Notes under the pieces: generated by a model
Seen by the model: the letters and a program-made list of their open reading frames with translations, nothing else
The model's database searches: none
What the model was told of the DNA's origin: nothing
NCBI GenBank assembly: GCA_017399625.1
Contig: JAFQBT010000006.1
Span: forward strand, 1 to 35,412
Length of the DNA: 35,412 nucleotides
Source of the DNA: Oscillospiraceae bacterium
GTDB taxonomy: Bacteria; Bacillota; Clostridia; Oscillospirales; Ruminococcaceae
Reading direction: 5' to 3'
Program-made: the position numbers and the translations under genes
Shown: positions 24,332 through 32,072 of the stretch, piece after piece
How the letters are laid out: every line of letters begins with the position of its first letter
Numbering within the stretch: position 1 is the stretch's first letter

Positions 24332-25699
24332 TTATTTTATGCCCGCCATGATATAGGCGCATTTGTAAACATCCCCGCAGCCAAGAGTGATAACAAGGTC
24401 GCCGGGTTTTGCGTTTTTAAGAGTGTGCTCCGCCATTTCCTCAAAGGTGTTGAACCAGACACTTCCGGGGATCTTTGCGGCAAGGTCGGCGGTATATACG
24501 TTATAGGTATTCTTTTCGCGGCTGCCCATGATTTCGCTCATTACGACATGGTCCGCAACGGAAAGAGCTTTAGCGAAATCATCCATCAGAAGAGCCGTTC
24601 TGGAATAGGTGAAAGGCTGGAAAACCGCCCAGACTTCGTTAAAATCCATTTCCTTTGCGGCACGGAGAGTCGCTTCAAGTTCGGTGGGGTGGTGGGCATA
24701 GTCGTCCGCAATGGTAACTCCGTTCACTTCGCCGAGGATTTCAAAACGTCTTCCCGCTCCGGGGAATTTATCGATATGCTCCGCAACCTGTTCCGGCGCC
24801 ATTCCAACATAAATACATGCGGCGGCACAGGCGATGGAGTTGAGAATATTGTGTTTTCCGGGAATGGTGAGTTCGATTTCCGCAATGGGTTCACCCTTAT
24901 GCATAAGGGTGTAGCCGGAACGCGCTCCGCCAAGCTTGCGAACATTCTTTGCCCAGTAATCGTTGGTTTCGCTCCAGCCGAAGGTGATGATTTCCTTATC
25001 AAGTCCCTCAACGGCCTTCATCGTATTTTCGTCGTCGCCGTTGACTATAAGGGCACCGGTGCTGTTTTCGGCAAATTTGCGGAAGGATTTTATCGCGCCT
25101 TCGATGGTGCCGAAATAATCAAGGTGGTCGTTGTCGATATTGAGAATTATGGAAATATCGTTGGAAAGCTTGAGGAAGGTATCAACAAATTCGCAGGCTT
25201 CGACCACGAAGATATCGCTTTTTCCCGCTCTGCCGCTTCCGCCGAGAGCTTTTACCTTTCCGCCGATGAATGCGCTGGGGTCAAATCCTCCTTCGAGGAG
25301 AACCTGGGCGATCATTCCGCTGGTTGTGGTTTTTCCGTGAGTTCCGGCAACGCAAAGAGCTTTGCTGTAACGGCGGGAAAGAACTCCGAGCATTTCGCTG
25401 CGCTCAAGACAGGGAACGCCGGAAGCTTTTGCGGCGATGAGCTCCGGGTTATCCGCCATTATCGCGGCGGTATATACGATAAGATCTGCGCCTTCGATAT
25501 TTTCCGCTTTCTGTCCGAAGATAACTTCGATTCCCATTCTGCGTTCGATTTTTGTGGTTTCGGTTTCGTTGTTATCGGAACCGGTTATGTAAAATCCTTC
25601 GTTATGCAGAATCTGCACCATCGGGAACATTCCCGAACCGCCGATTCCGATGAAGTGAAGATGTTTTTTCCCTTTAAGAATATTTTCATCAACTGTCAA
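24332..25699 (-). CDS. murC: UDP-N-acetylmuramate--L-alanine ligase
   Basis: A 455-residue cytoplasmic Mur ligase that adds L-Ala to UDP-MurNAc, the first peptide step of peptidoglycan synthesis. The N-terminal Rossmann motif is HFIGIGGSGM, the ATP-binding P loop AGTHGKTTTSGM (about residues 117-128), the central block NIDNDHLDYFG, and the C-terminal domain has IADDYAHHPTE. All Mur-family hallmarks are intact. The start is TTG at 25699, with GGGAG 9 nt upstream; no better ATG exists nearby. Confidence 0.96.
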   Translation of the reverse strand: MTVDENILKGKKHLHFIGIGGSGMFPMVQILHNEGFYITGSDNNETETTKIERRMGIEVIFGQKAENIEGADLIVYTAAIMADNPELIAAKASGVPCLERSEMLGVLSRRYSKALCVAGTHGKTTTSGMIAQVLLEGGFDPSAFIGGKVKALGGSGRAGKSDIFVVEACEFVDTFLKLSNDISIILNIDNDHLDYFGTIEGAIKSFRKFAENSTGALIVNGDDENTMKAVEGLDKEIITFGWSETNDYWAKNVRKLGGARSGYTLMHKGEPIAEIELTIPGKHNILNSIACAAACIYVGMAPEQVAEHIDKFPGAGRRFEILGEVNGVTIADDYAHHPTELEATLRAAKEMDFNEVWAVFQPFTYSRTALLMDDFAKALSVADHVVMSEIMGSREKNTYNVYTADLAAKIPGSVWFNTFEEMAEHTLKNAKPGDLVITLGCGDVYKCAYIMAGIK

Positions 25700-25718
25700 T
25701 GGTTTTCACTCCCTTACA

Positions 25719-25757
25719 GTTTGCGGCAAAGCCGCAGAATAATCCTTATATATTATA
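25719..25757 (-). promoter_or_regulatory. murC -10 box and leader hairpin
   Basis: On minus, TATAAT (25752-25757) is followed by a leader containing GCGGC-ttt-GCCGC (about 25721-25736). The -35 at 17 nt (TTTCTT) is weak. Confidence 0.45.
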
Positions 25758-25811
25758 CAACCAATTTGCAAAAAAAGAAACAGTTTTTTAATTTTTGTTA
25801 TCCATCCTCTT

Positions 25812-25969
25812 AAGCCTCCCTTGTCAAAGGGAGGTGGCACGCCCCGGGTAACAAAGGCGTGACGGAGGGATTCATTCTAAACTATCCGAAAAATTTACAA
25901 AGGAATCCCCCAGTCTTTTTTAACCGCAGGCGGTTAAAAAATCCAGCCCCCTTTAACAAGGGGGCTTTA
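25812..25969. repeat. Repeat A4/A5: two modules in inverted orientation
   Basis: A4 (25812-25873): stem I CCTCCCTT/AAGGGAGG, stem II CACGCC (25838-25843)/GGCGTG (25856-25861), GGGATTC. A spacer of about 29 nt follows, then A5 (25903-25969): GAATCCC, stem II TTTTTTAACCGC (25916-25927)/GCGGTTAAAAAA (25930-25941), stem I AGCCCCCTT (25945-25953)/AAGGGGGCT (25958-25966). It sits between the divergent murC and spoVG genes; the remainder of the ~350-nt gap holds only the murC promoter and spoVG leader. Confidence 0.8.
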
Positions 25970-26050
25970 TAATGTTTCTTTCCAATTGAATAAAACGGAA
26001 AAATCCGTCCATAATCATTTTGCAAACATATTTTTGGAGGATTTTAAAAA

Positions 26051-26341
26051 ATGAACATCACGGATATCCGCATCAGAAAAATTTATGAAAACGAAAGACT
26101 TCGGGCACTTGTTTCCGTCACCATCGACCACGACCTTGCGGTGCATGATCTGAAAGTTATTTCCGGACCGGAACGGCTTTTTGTTGCAATGCCAAGCAGA
26201 AAGGACGAAAGCGGGATTTTCCGGGACGTTGTGCATCCGATTACCCCGGAAGCACGGAAGCTCCTTGAGGATGCGGTGCTTGCGGCTTATGATGAACATC
26301 TTACCCGGCTTGAAGCAGAAAACGAGTTTGAAATGGAATAA
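26051..26341 (+). CDS. spoVG: SpoVG, RNA/DNA-binding regulator
   Basis: A 96-residue protein, full length for SpoVG. It begins with the family signature MNITDIRIRKI and contains RLFVAMPSRKDESG and FRDVVHPI, which are nearly invariant. SpoVG is a small nucleic-acid-binding regulator linked to septation and sporulation; it occurs in non-sporulating Firmicutes too, so sporulation is not proven. GGAGG precedes the ATG by about 11 nt. In Bacillus it is SigH-dependent, and a SigH-like gene lies at 12 kb; no SigH promoter was identified here. Repeat A6 follows as probable terminator. Confidence 0.96.
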   Translation: MNITDIRIRKIYENERLRALVSVTIDHDLAVHDLKVISGPERLFVAMPSRKDESGIFRDVVHPITPEARKLLEDAVLAAYDEHLTRLEAENEFEME

Positions 26342-26352
26342 ATAAAACAAAA

Positions 26353-26496
26353 AAAGCCCCCTTGTTAAAGTGGGCTGGATTTCGCCGAAGGCGAAAGACC
26401 GGGGGATTCATCTTTATTGCCGATATAACCGCAAAAGGAATCCCTCCGTCATTTGCTTCGCAAATGACGCCTCCCTTTAGGCAAGGGAGGCTTTTT
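26353..26496. repeat. Repeat A6/A7: two modules in inverted orientation
   Basis: A6 (26353-26409): stem I AGCCCCCTT/AAGTGGGCT (one mismatch), stem II TTTCGCC (26380-26386)/GGCGAAA (26390-26396), GGGGGATTC. A spacer of about 28 nt follows, then A7 (26438-26496): GAATCCCTC, stem II CGTCATTTGC (26447-26456)/GCAAATGACG (26460-26469), stem I GCCTCCCTT/AAGGGAGGC and T5. It lies between the convergent spoVG and anti-sigma-like genes and probably terminates both. Confidence 0.85.
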
Positions 26497-26543
26497 GTTT
26501 ACATTTTGTAGAAATTCATTTTTTTATTACGTTTTGTAGCGAA

Positions 26544-27512
26544 TTATTCGATATTTTCGATGAAAGGTTTGAGATATTTCACCGCTTCGTCTTTGTGTTC
26601 CCAGTCATAGGCCATGGCGGCGTATGCTTCGTATCCGATTCCGTCTTCGGTCCAGAAAGCTTTTGCGCTTGAGCGGAAACCTTTTTCCGGGTTGTTATGG
26701 ATGAAATAAATCTCCTTTCCGGAATCGGTTTTTATGATTTTTTCCTTCCATTTTCCTTCTTTTTCATAGGAATTCCAGACGGAAGTTGCGGTTGTTTTTT
26801 CTTCGGAAAGAGAGATATAGGTATATGCGTAAACAAAGTTGCCTTTGCTGTCATAATCCACAATAAAGCTTATATTTGCGCAAAGTGGAACAAATCCTCC
26901 TTCGGCTTCGCTGACTTTTTTGCCGGTCACGCTTATGCTGCAGGGCCAGAGAGAAGTTTTTTTCGCTTTTCTTTTCTCCGCAAGATAGTTTATTCCTTCT
27001 CTTATTTCATCGCCGAGGCAAAGTTCAACGCCGATATATTCTTCCAGCTCATCAACGGTATAATTATTTTTCTCATCCGTTTCGTCAAAATAAAAGTTAA
27101 TGGATGACCAAAACTTCTCTCCTTCCGGAATGATATATTCCTCATCATGGTATTTTTCATAAGTTTGCTGAATAGTTTTACAGTCATAATTAAGTGACGC
27201 GACGCAGTCATCATAAAATTCCTTGCTGACTTTCTGGGGTTCAAGCTTATATTCGACGGTCATTTCATGGAATTCCGCTTTTTCAACATCGCCATAATAA
27301 AATTTTGAAAGACCTTCCATATCCACAACTCTTGTTTTGTAAGAAGTTGTAATATTTCCGATTGCATAAGCTGTTACGGAAAAAGCCATGATGAGAGCGG
27401 CGGCGATGAGCATCTTCCAGCTTCCTTTAAGGGGCTTTTTCTTTTTTTCCTCAAAATCAAAAAGGCTTTCGTCAATGTCGTTCATTGCGTTCATAAGGTC
27501 TTTTTCGTTCAT
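26544..27512 (-). CDS. Membrane-anchored protein paired with ECF sigma factor (anti-sigma-like)
   Basis: A 322-residue protein with an acidic cytoplasmic N terminus (about 1-30), one membrane helix (about residues 33-52) and a ~265-residue extracellular domain rich in Tyr, Lys and Glu. It has no zinc-binding anti-sigma motif and no named domain that I can identify. ATGA overlap with the upstream sigma gene means the two are made together, the standard arrangement for an ECF sigma and its membrane-bound regulator or sensor. The anti-sigma role is inferred from this context and topology only. Repeat A7 lies downstream. Confidence 0.75.
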   Translation of the reverse strand: MNEKDLMNAMNDIDESLFDFEEKKKKPLKGSWKMLIAAALIMAFSVTAYAIGNITTSYKTRVVDMEGLSKFYYGDVEKAEFHEMTVEYKLEPQKVSKEFYDDCVASLNYDCKTIQQTYEKYHDEEYIIPEGEKFWSSINFYFDETDEKNNYTVDELEEYIGVELCLGDEIREGINYLAEKRKAKKTSLWPCSISVTGKKVSEAEGGFVPLCANISFIVDYDSKGNFVYAYTYISLSEEKTTATSVWNSYEKEGKWKEKIIKTDSGKEIYFIHNNPEKGFRSSAKAFWTEDGIGYEAYAAMAYDWEHKDEAVKYLKPFIENIE

Positions 27513-28063
27513 AAATTGAGTTCCTCCTTTTCGAGTTCTTTTTTAAGGCGTTTTCGGATGCGGAAAAGAATAAGCGAAACTTTGTTTTCGGAATATCCCG
27601 AAGATTCAGCAATGCTTTTTACATCTTCGCAAAGCCAGTATCTTTTTATAAAAATCTTTCTCTGCTCCTTCGGAAGGGAACGGATGAATCCGTTGAGAAA
27701 ATCCCGCAGGGCGATGGAATCCGCTTCCGTTCCGGAAAGGGGAGCGGGAATTGCTTCCGCAAGTTCATCCAGCTGGAGCTTTATTCCGCCGTCGCGTTTT
27801 TTTGCCTTTTCGGATTCAAGCTTTTTCAAAGCGGCGTTTCTTGCGATTTTTCCGAGATACAGATCAAGACGTTCCGGCTTTATCTTCGGAACGGAATCCC
27901 ATGCGGCGGAAAGAACGTCGTTCCAGATTTCCTCCGCGTCCTCCCTGCTTCCGAGGATTCTTTCGGCAATGGAAACGCAGTAATTTTTATACTGCTTTTC
28001 GGTTATTTCAAGGGCACTTTCGTCCCCTTTTTCAAAAAGTCCGATTATTTCCTTATTCTGCAA
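27509..28063 (-). CDS. ECF-type RNA polymerase sigma factor
   Basis: A 184-residue ECF sigma factor. Region 2 includes RILGSREDAEEIWNDVLSAAW, where the DAEE/D-x-W pattern is typical, and region 4 includes LPKEQRKIFIKRYWL and the helix-turn-helix SIAESSGYSENKVSLILFRIR. The start is one of two adjacent TTG codons; 28063 is preferred because GGAGG lies 7 nt upstream, against 4 nt for 28066. It is coupled by ATGA to the membrane protein gene. The inducing signal is unknown. Confidence 0.9.
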   Translation of the reverse strand: MQNKEIIGLFEKGDESALEITEKQYKNYCVSIAERILGSREDAEEIWNDVLSAAWDSVPKIKPERLDLYLGKIARNAALKKLESEKAKKRDGGIKLQLDELAEAIPAPLSGTEADSIALRDFLNGFIRSLPKEQRKIFIKRYWLCEDVKSIAESSGYSENKVSLILFRIRKRLKKELEKEELNL

Positions 28064-28203
28064 CAAAACACCTCCTTTTTTCAGGATTTACGGAAAGCTT
28101 TCTCAATATATAAGAACGGTTTTTGGTTCGGAATCTTTCAGCTCTTTAAAACCCATTTATTAAAGATTTTATAATTATCGGTCGATTTTAATCGGATATG
28201 ATT

Positions 28204-28232
28204 GCGGCGGGAGCAAGCCCCCGCCCTACATT
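28204..28232 (+). repeat. Repeat C2
   Basis: GGCGGG (28206-28211)/CCCGCC (28220-28225) hairpin followed by CTACATT, matching the tail of repeat C1. The rest of the 28067-28306 gap shows nothing else I recognise apart from AT-rich sequence. Confidence 0.55.
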
Positions 28233-28306
28233 AACCTTACAGCAATCATTATAACGGATTTTTATTGGATAGGATTAACGCCCTTTCGTCTTTTGCGGAA
28301 GGCTAT

Positions 28307-28335
28307 AAAAAAGCTCCCTTCCGGGAGCCTTTTTT
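28307..28335 (-). terminator. Terminator after glnS
   Basis: On minus: AAAAAAGGCTCCC-ggaa-GGGAGCTTTTTT, a strong stem with a U tract, starting 5 bases past the glnS stop. Confidence 0.88.
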
Positions 28336-28339
28336 GTTT

Positions 28340-29998
28340 TTATTTGGATTTGCTTTCCTTGAGGGGAACAATGCTGTTCCAGCAATTTTCGTCCTTGCTG
28401 TCCCGGATGAAATAACCGGTTCTGACGAACTGGAATCTTTCGTTTTCGCCTGCTTCTGCAAGAGCGGCTTCGAGTTTTGCGTTTTTATATTCCTTGACGG
28501 AATCTCTGTTGAGATAATCGTTGTATTCCGCGCCTTCCGGAAGGGTTACCATGTTCGCTTCGGTGAAAAGGCGGTCGTACATGCGGACGTTTGCATCAAC
28601 AGCGGATTTTGCGCTTACCCAGTGGATGGTGCCTTTTACTTTTCTTCCGTCGGCGGGCATTCCGTTTCCGGTTTCAAGGTCTGCGGTAACGCGGATTTCG
28701 GTTACGTTTCCGTTTTCGTCAATGTCAAAACCTTCGCATTTTACGATATATCCGCCCATAAGACGGACTTCGCCTTCCGGTTTAAGGCGGAAGAATTTGG
28801 GCGGAGGAACTGCGGCAAAGTCTTCACGGTCGATATAAAGTTCGCGGCTGAATTCAACTTTTCTGGTTCCGGCTTCCGGATCGTTTACGTTGTTGGCGAT
28901 TTCGAAATATTCGGTTTTATCTTCCGGATAGTTTGTTACAACAACTTTGATGGGGTCGATTACCGCCATTCTTCTTGCTGCGGAATAGTTGAGTTCATCG
29001 CGGATGCAGTGTTCAAGAAGTTCCACCGCAACAAGGGAATCCGCTTTGGAAACGCCGGCGGTTTTTACAAACTCGATGATGGAAGTGGGGGTGTAACCTC
29101 TTCTTCTCATACCGGAAAGGGTGGGCATTCTGGGGTCATCCCAGCCGTCAACAATGCCTTTTTCAACAAGCTCGCGGAGATAGCGCTTGCTCATAACGGT
29201 ATAGGTTACGTTGAGACGGGCAAATTCATACTGGTGCGGAACGGGTTTTTCGAAACCGACGTTTTCAACGACCCAGTCATAAAGCGGACGGTGGTTTGCA
29301 AATTCGATGGAGCAGCAGGAATAGGTGATTCCTTCGAGTGCGTCCTGAATCGGGTGCGCAAAGTCATAGAGAGGATAGATGCACCATTTATCGCCCTGGC
29401 GGTGGTGGGTTGCGCGTTTGATGCGGTAAATTGCCGGGTCGCGCATATTCATATTGGGGCTTGCAAGGTCGATTTTTGCGCGGAGGGTTTTGGAACCATC
29501 CTCAAATTCTCCTGCTTTCATTCTGCGGAAAAGGTCAAGGTTCTCTTCCGGAGTTCTGTCGCGGTAAGGGCTGGGACGGCTGGGTTTGCCGGCATCGGTG
29601 CCGCGGTATTCCTGCATTTCCTCACGGGTAAGGTCATCAACATAGGCTTTGCCGTCGATGATGAGTTTTTCCGCAAATTCATAGCATTTTTCAAAATAGT
29701 CGGAACCATAGAAAATGCCGCCGTTGGGTTCATAACCAAGCCAGCGGATATCCCGGAGGATGCTCCGGACATATTCGTCATCCTCTCTTGCGGGGTTGGT
29801 ATCGTCATAGCGGAGGTTGAATTTTCCGTGGTATTTTTCAGCGGTGGAAGCGTTGATCCAGATCGCTTTTGCGGAACCGATATGGAGATATCCGTTGGGT
29901 TCCGGAGGGAAGCGGGTATGGACTTCGGTATTGACGCCTTCCGCAAGGTCTTTATCGATTATATCATGTATAAAGTTAGATACTACTTCTTCGGGCAT
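28340..29998 (-). CDS. glnS: Glutaminyl-tRNA synthetase
   Basis: A 552-residue class I synthetase that charges tRNA-Gln directly; about the length of the E. coli enzyme. The HIGH motif is in PPEPNGYLHIGSAKA (about residue 34-43), the KMSKS motif appears as VMSKR, and the C-terminal beta-barrel anticodon domain is complete (FFRLKPEGEVRLMGGY region). Many Gram-positives instead make Gln-tRNA by amidating Glu-tRNA; this organism has a direct enzyme. ATG 29998 follows AAAGGA; the longer open frame upstream runs through repeat B2 and was rejected. Confidence 0.95.
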   Translation of the reverse strand: MPEEVVSNFIHDIIDKDLAEGVNTEVHTRFPPEPNGYLHIGSAKAIWINASTAEKYHGKFNLRYDDTNPAREDDEYVRSILRDIRWLGYEPNGGIFYGSDYFEKCYEFAEKLIIDGKAYVDDLTREEMQEYRGTDAGKPSRPSPYRDRTPEENLDLFRRMKAGEFEDGSKTLRAKIDLASPNMNMRDPAIYRIKRATHHRQGDKWCIYPLYDFAHPIQDALEGITYSCCSIEFANHRPLYDWVVENVGFEKPVPHQYEFARLNVTYTVMSKRYLRELVEKGIVDGWDDPRMPTLSGMRRRGYTPTSIIEFVKTAGVSKADSLVAVELLEHCIRDELNYSAARRMAVIDPIKVVVTNYPEDKTEYFEIANNVNDPEAGTRKVEFSRELYIDREDFAAVPPPKFFRLKPEGEVRLMGGYIVKCEGFDIDENGNVTEIRVTADLETGNGMPADGRKVKGTIHWVSAKSAVDANVRMYDRLFTEANMVTLPEGAEYNDYLNRDSVKEYKNAKLEAALAEAGENERFQFVRTGYFIRDSKDENCWNSIVPLKESKSK

Positions 29999-30021
29999 GG
30001 TTTTTTTGTCCTTTCTGTAAA

Positions 30022-30155
30022 TTTGCCTTCCCCTTGAGGGGAAGGTGCCGCATGACCGTATGGTCGCGGCGGATGAGGTGTTTGTTTTAAAATAACGCCG
30101 CTGCTGCGCAATGCGGCTACACCTCATCAGTCAGCTGCGCTGACAGCTTCTCCGG
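30022..30155. repeat. Repeat B2/B3: inverted pair in the gltX-glnS gap
   Basis: B2: CCTTCCCC (30026-30033)/GGGGAAGG (30038-30045), palindrome GCCGC-at-GACC/GGTC-GCGGC (30047-30070), GGATGAGGTGT. B3 reads in reverse: ACACCTCATC (30120-30129), palindrome GTCAGC-tgc-GCTGAC (30130-30144), then AGCTTCTCC, where the last hairpin is truncated. The remaining gap also holds an ATTGTC...GACAAT hairpin (about 30161-30192). Confidence 0.75.
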
Positions 30156-30201
30156 CAGTAATTGTCATCCGCTCGCTTTGCTTGCGGGACAATCTTGCGT
30201 G

Positions 30202-30237
30202 GGTGTTGTTAACCAAATCAAAGATTTGGACAACACC
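30202..30237 (-). promoter_or_regulatory. Long hairpin just after gltX
   Basis: GGTGTTGT-taa-CCAAATC (30202-30219) pairs with GATTTGG-ACAACACC (30223-30237): 15 bp with one 3-nt bulge and a 3-nt loop. No U tract on minus, so it may be an mRNA end-stabilising or processing structure. Confidence 0.55.
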
Positions 30238-30254
30238 GCATCAAGAAGAAGCCT

Positions 30255-31901
30255 TTAAATATTATTAAAAGCTTTTTCAAGTCTTTCAAGAACCTTTTCT
30301 TTTCCGAGGATGCTCATAACGGTGAACATATCCGGGCTGTTGACTCTGCCGGTTACTGCCATTCTGATAACGGCGGAAATATCGCCGACGTGGCCTTTGA
30401 AAGCATCCGGATTCTGTTTGAATTCCTTTGGGGAAGCGGCATAGCCCATGGAAACGGAAAGTTCCTTTATCTTTCCGAACCAGTCGTTCTGGTCGTCGTG
30501 CTCATCGTAGATGCTCATATAATTTTTGAGCACGGCGGCAATATCTTCGGTGCTCATGTTTGCGGGATATTCTTTTCCTTCAACAAAAAGTTCATCATAG
30601 AAGAAGGCCATATATTCCTTCATCTCGCTCCAGACGGCGATATCTTTTCTCGGTTTCGGAACGCCGCGGCCGATGGAGATAATTGCTTTTGCGTAATCCG
30701 GATCTCTTGCGAGAAGCTGATAGAATTCGTTATCGTATTTTTCTGCCCAGTCGGAGAAATATTCCCAGACCTTTTCAGTGGTGAGCATTGCAACAACGTT
30801 TTTGGAAACGTCGCGGAGCTTATCAAGGTCGAAGAGGGAACCGGAAACGCTCATCTTGTTGGTGGTGAACTTGAAGTTTTCATAAGGTTCTTTCGGGTTC
30901 GCAAGTCTCCATTCCTCAAAGTTGGAGTTGAGGAGAGTGAGCAGATATTCGATTACGGAAGGAACGGGATAGCCTTCTTCGAAATAGAAATCGAGTGCAA
31001 GCTCCGGGTCCTTGCGTTTGGAAAGTTTGCGTTTGCTTTCACCGTCCATTTTCATAAGCTGGGCGGTGTGAACATATTTCGGCATTTTCCAGCCGAGAGC
31101 GCTGAAAAGCTGAACATGGATGGGCCAGGTTGCAAGCCATTCCTCACCGCGGACAACATGAGTGGTCTTCATAAGGTGGTCGTCAACAACGTGGGCAAAA
31201 TGATAGGTCGGGATGCCGTCGGATTTGAGAAGAACAACGTCCTGATCGTTTTCCGGCATATCGATCTTGCCTTTTACAAGGTCGTTGAGGTGAAGATATT
31301 TTTCTGCGTCGCCTTCGCTGCGGAAACGGAGAACCCAGGGTTTGCCTTCGGCAAGGGCTTTTTCAACCTCTTCAATGGGCATATTGCGGTGTGCTGCCCA
31401 TTTTCCGTAATAACCGGGGTTTGCTTTTTCTGCTTCCTGCTGCTCTCTCATTGCGGCAAGGTCCTCTTCGGTGCAGAAGCAGGGATAGGCTTTTCCTTCG
31501 GCAACAAGTTTTTTTGCAAAAACGTGATAGAGAAAAGCTCTCTGGCGCTGGCGGTAAGGACCGTAATCGCCTTTTTCGCCGTCGATGAGAGCGCCCTCAT
31601 CAAAATTAAGACCGAATTTTCTGAAAACGTTGATGATGGTTTCAACGCCGCCTTCAACAGCGCGTTTTGCGTCGGTATCTTCGATTCTAAGGAAGAAAAC
31701 GCCGCCGCTCTGGTGTGCAAGGCGTTCATCGGTGATGGCGCCGAAAAGGTTTCCAAGATGCATAAAGCCGGTGGGGCTGGGTGCGATTCTGGTAACTTTT
31801 GCGCCTTCGGGAAGATCTCTCCGGGGATAGCGTGCCTCCACCTCTTCAGCGGTTTCGGTCACGTTCGGGAACAGAAGTTCCGCAAGTTTTTCAAAATCCA
31901 T
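30255..31901 (-). CDS. gltX: Glutamyl-tRNA synthetase
   Basis: A 548-residue class I synthetase. The HIGH motif is APSPTGFMHLGNLFGA (about residue 40-55), KMSKS is KLSKRKDPE, and the helical anticodon-binding domain makes up the C-terminal part. At 548 residues it is longer than the usual ~490, with insertions in the second half. Together with the adjacent glnS this points to direct charging of both tRNAs. GAGGAGG precedes the ATG, and a promoter lies at 31941-31969. Confidence 0.94.
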   Translation of the reverse strand: MDFEKLAELLFPNVTETAEEVEARYPRRDLPEGAKVTRIAPSPTGFMHLGNLFGAITDERLAHQSGGVFFLRIEDTDAKRAVEGGVETIINVFRKFGLNFDEGALIDGEKGDYGPYRQRQRAFLYHVFAKKLVAEGKAYPCFCTEEDLAAMREQQEAEKANPGYYGKWAAHRNMPIEEVEKALAEGKPWVLRFRSEGDAEKYLHLNDLVKGKIDMPENDQDVVLLKSDGIPTYHFAHVVDDHLMKTTHVVRGEEWLATWPIHVQLFSALGWKMPKYVHTAQLMKMDGESKRKLSKRKDPELALDFYFEEGYPVPSVIEYLLTLLNSNFEEWRLANPKEPYENFKFTTNKMSVSGSLFDLDKLRDVSKNVVAMLTTEKVWEYFSDWAEKYDNEFYQLLARDPDYAKAIISIGRGVPKPRKDIAVWSEMKEYMAFFYDELFVEGKEYPANMSTEDIAAVLKNYMSIYDEHDDQNDWFGKIKELSVSMGYAASPKEFKQNPDAFKGHVGDISAVIRMAVTGRVNSPDMFTVMSILGKEKVLERLEKAFNNI

Positions 31902-31940
31902 TAATAATTCCTCCTCAAGCGGGAATAAGCATATAGAATT

Positions 31941-31969
31941 ATTTTATCATACTTTATTATTCATTACAA
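31941..31969 (-). promoter_or_regulatory. Promoter of gltX-glnS
   Basis: On minus: TTGTAA (31964-31969), 17-nt spacer, TAAAAT (31941-31946) preceded by TG-A (extended -10). Confidence 0.65.
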
Positions 31970-32000
31970 CAATAAAAATAAGAAAAGAATTGAAAAAAAT

Positions 32001-32072
32001 GGATTTCCGGGCAATCCGGATAAAACTTCCGATGCATTTTTATGCCACCCCGTTTCTTTTGAAAAATCAAAA
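32001..32072. repeat. Left direct repeat flanking repeat D copy 2
   Basis: Its last 39 nt (32034-32072) match 32304-32342 at 38 positions; the preceding ~33 nt are more loosely similar (GGATTTCCGG...AATCCGG). Confidence 0.7.

Noticed and set aside
24323..25813. Long plus-strand open frame (about 496 codons) opposite murC
   Set aside because: It mirrors murC, whose motifs are unmistakable, has no ribosome site and has a low-complexity Phe/Gly/Val/Ser-rich translation. Strong codon bias in the real gene leaves the opposite frame free of stops.
26497..26543. Two similar short runs, ACATTTTGTAG and ACGTTTTGTAG
   Set aside because: Too short and AT-rich to call a repeat or operator with confidence.
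20016..30155. CRISPR-like array from the many short palindromes
   Set aside because: The repeats are scattered between genes, not regularly spaced, with no array, leader or cas genes.
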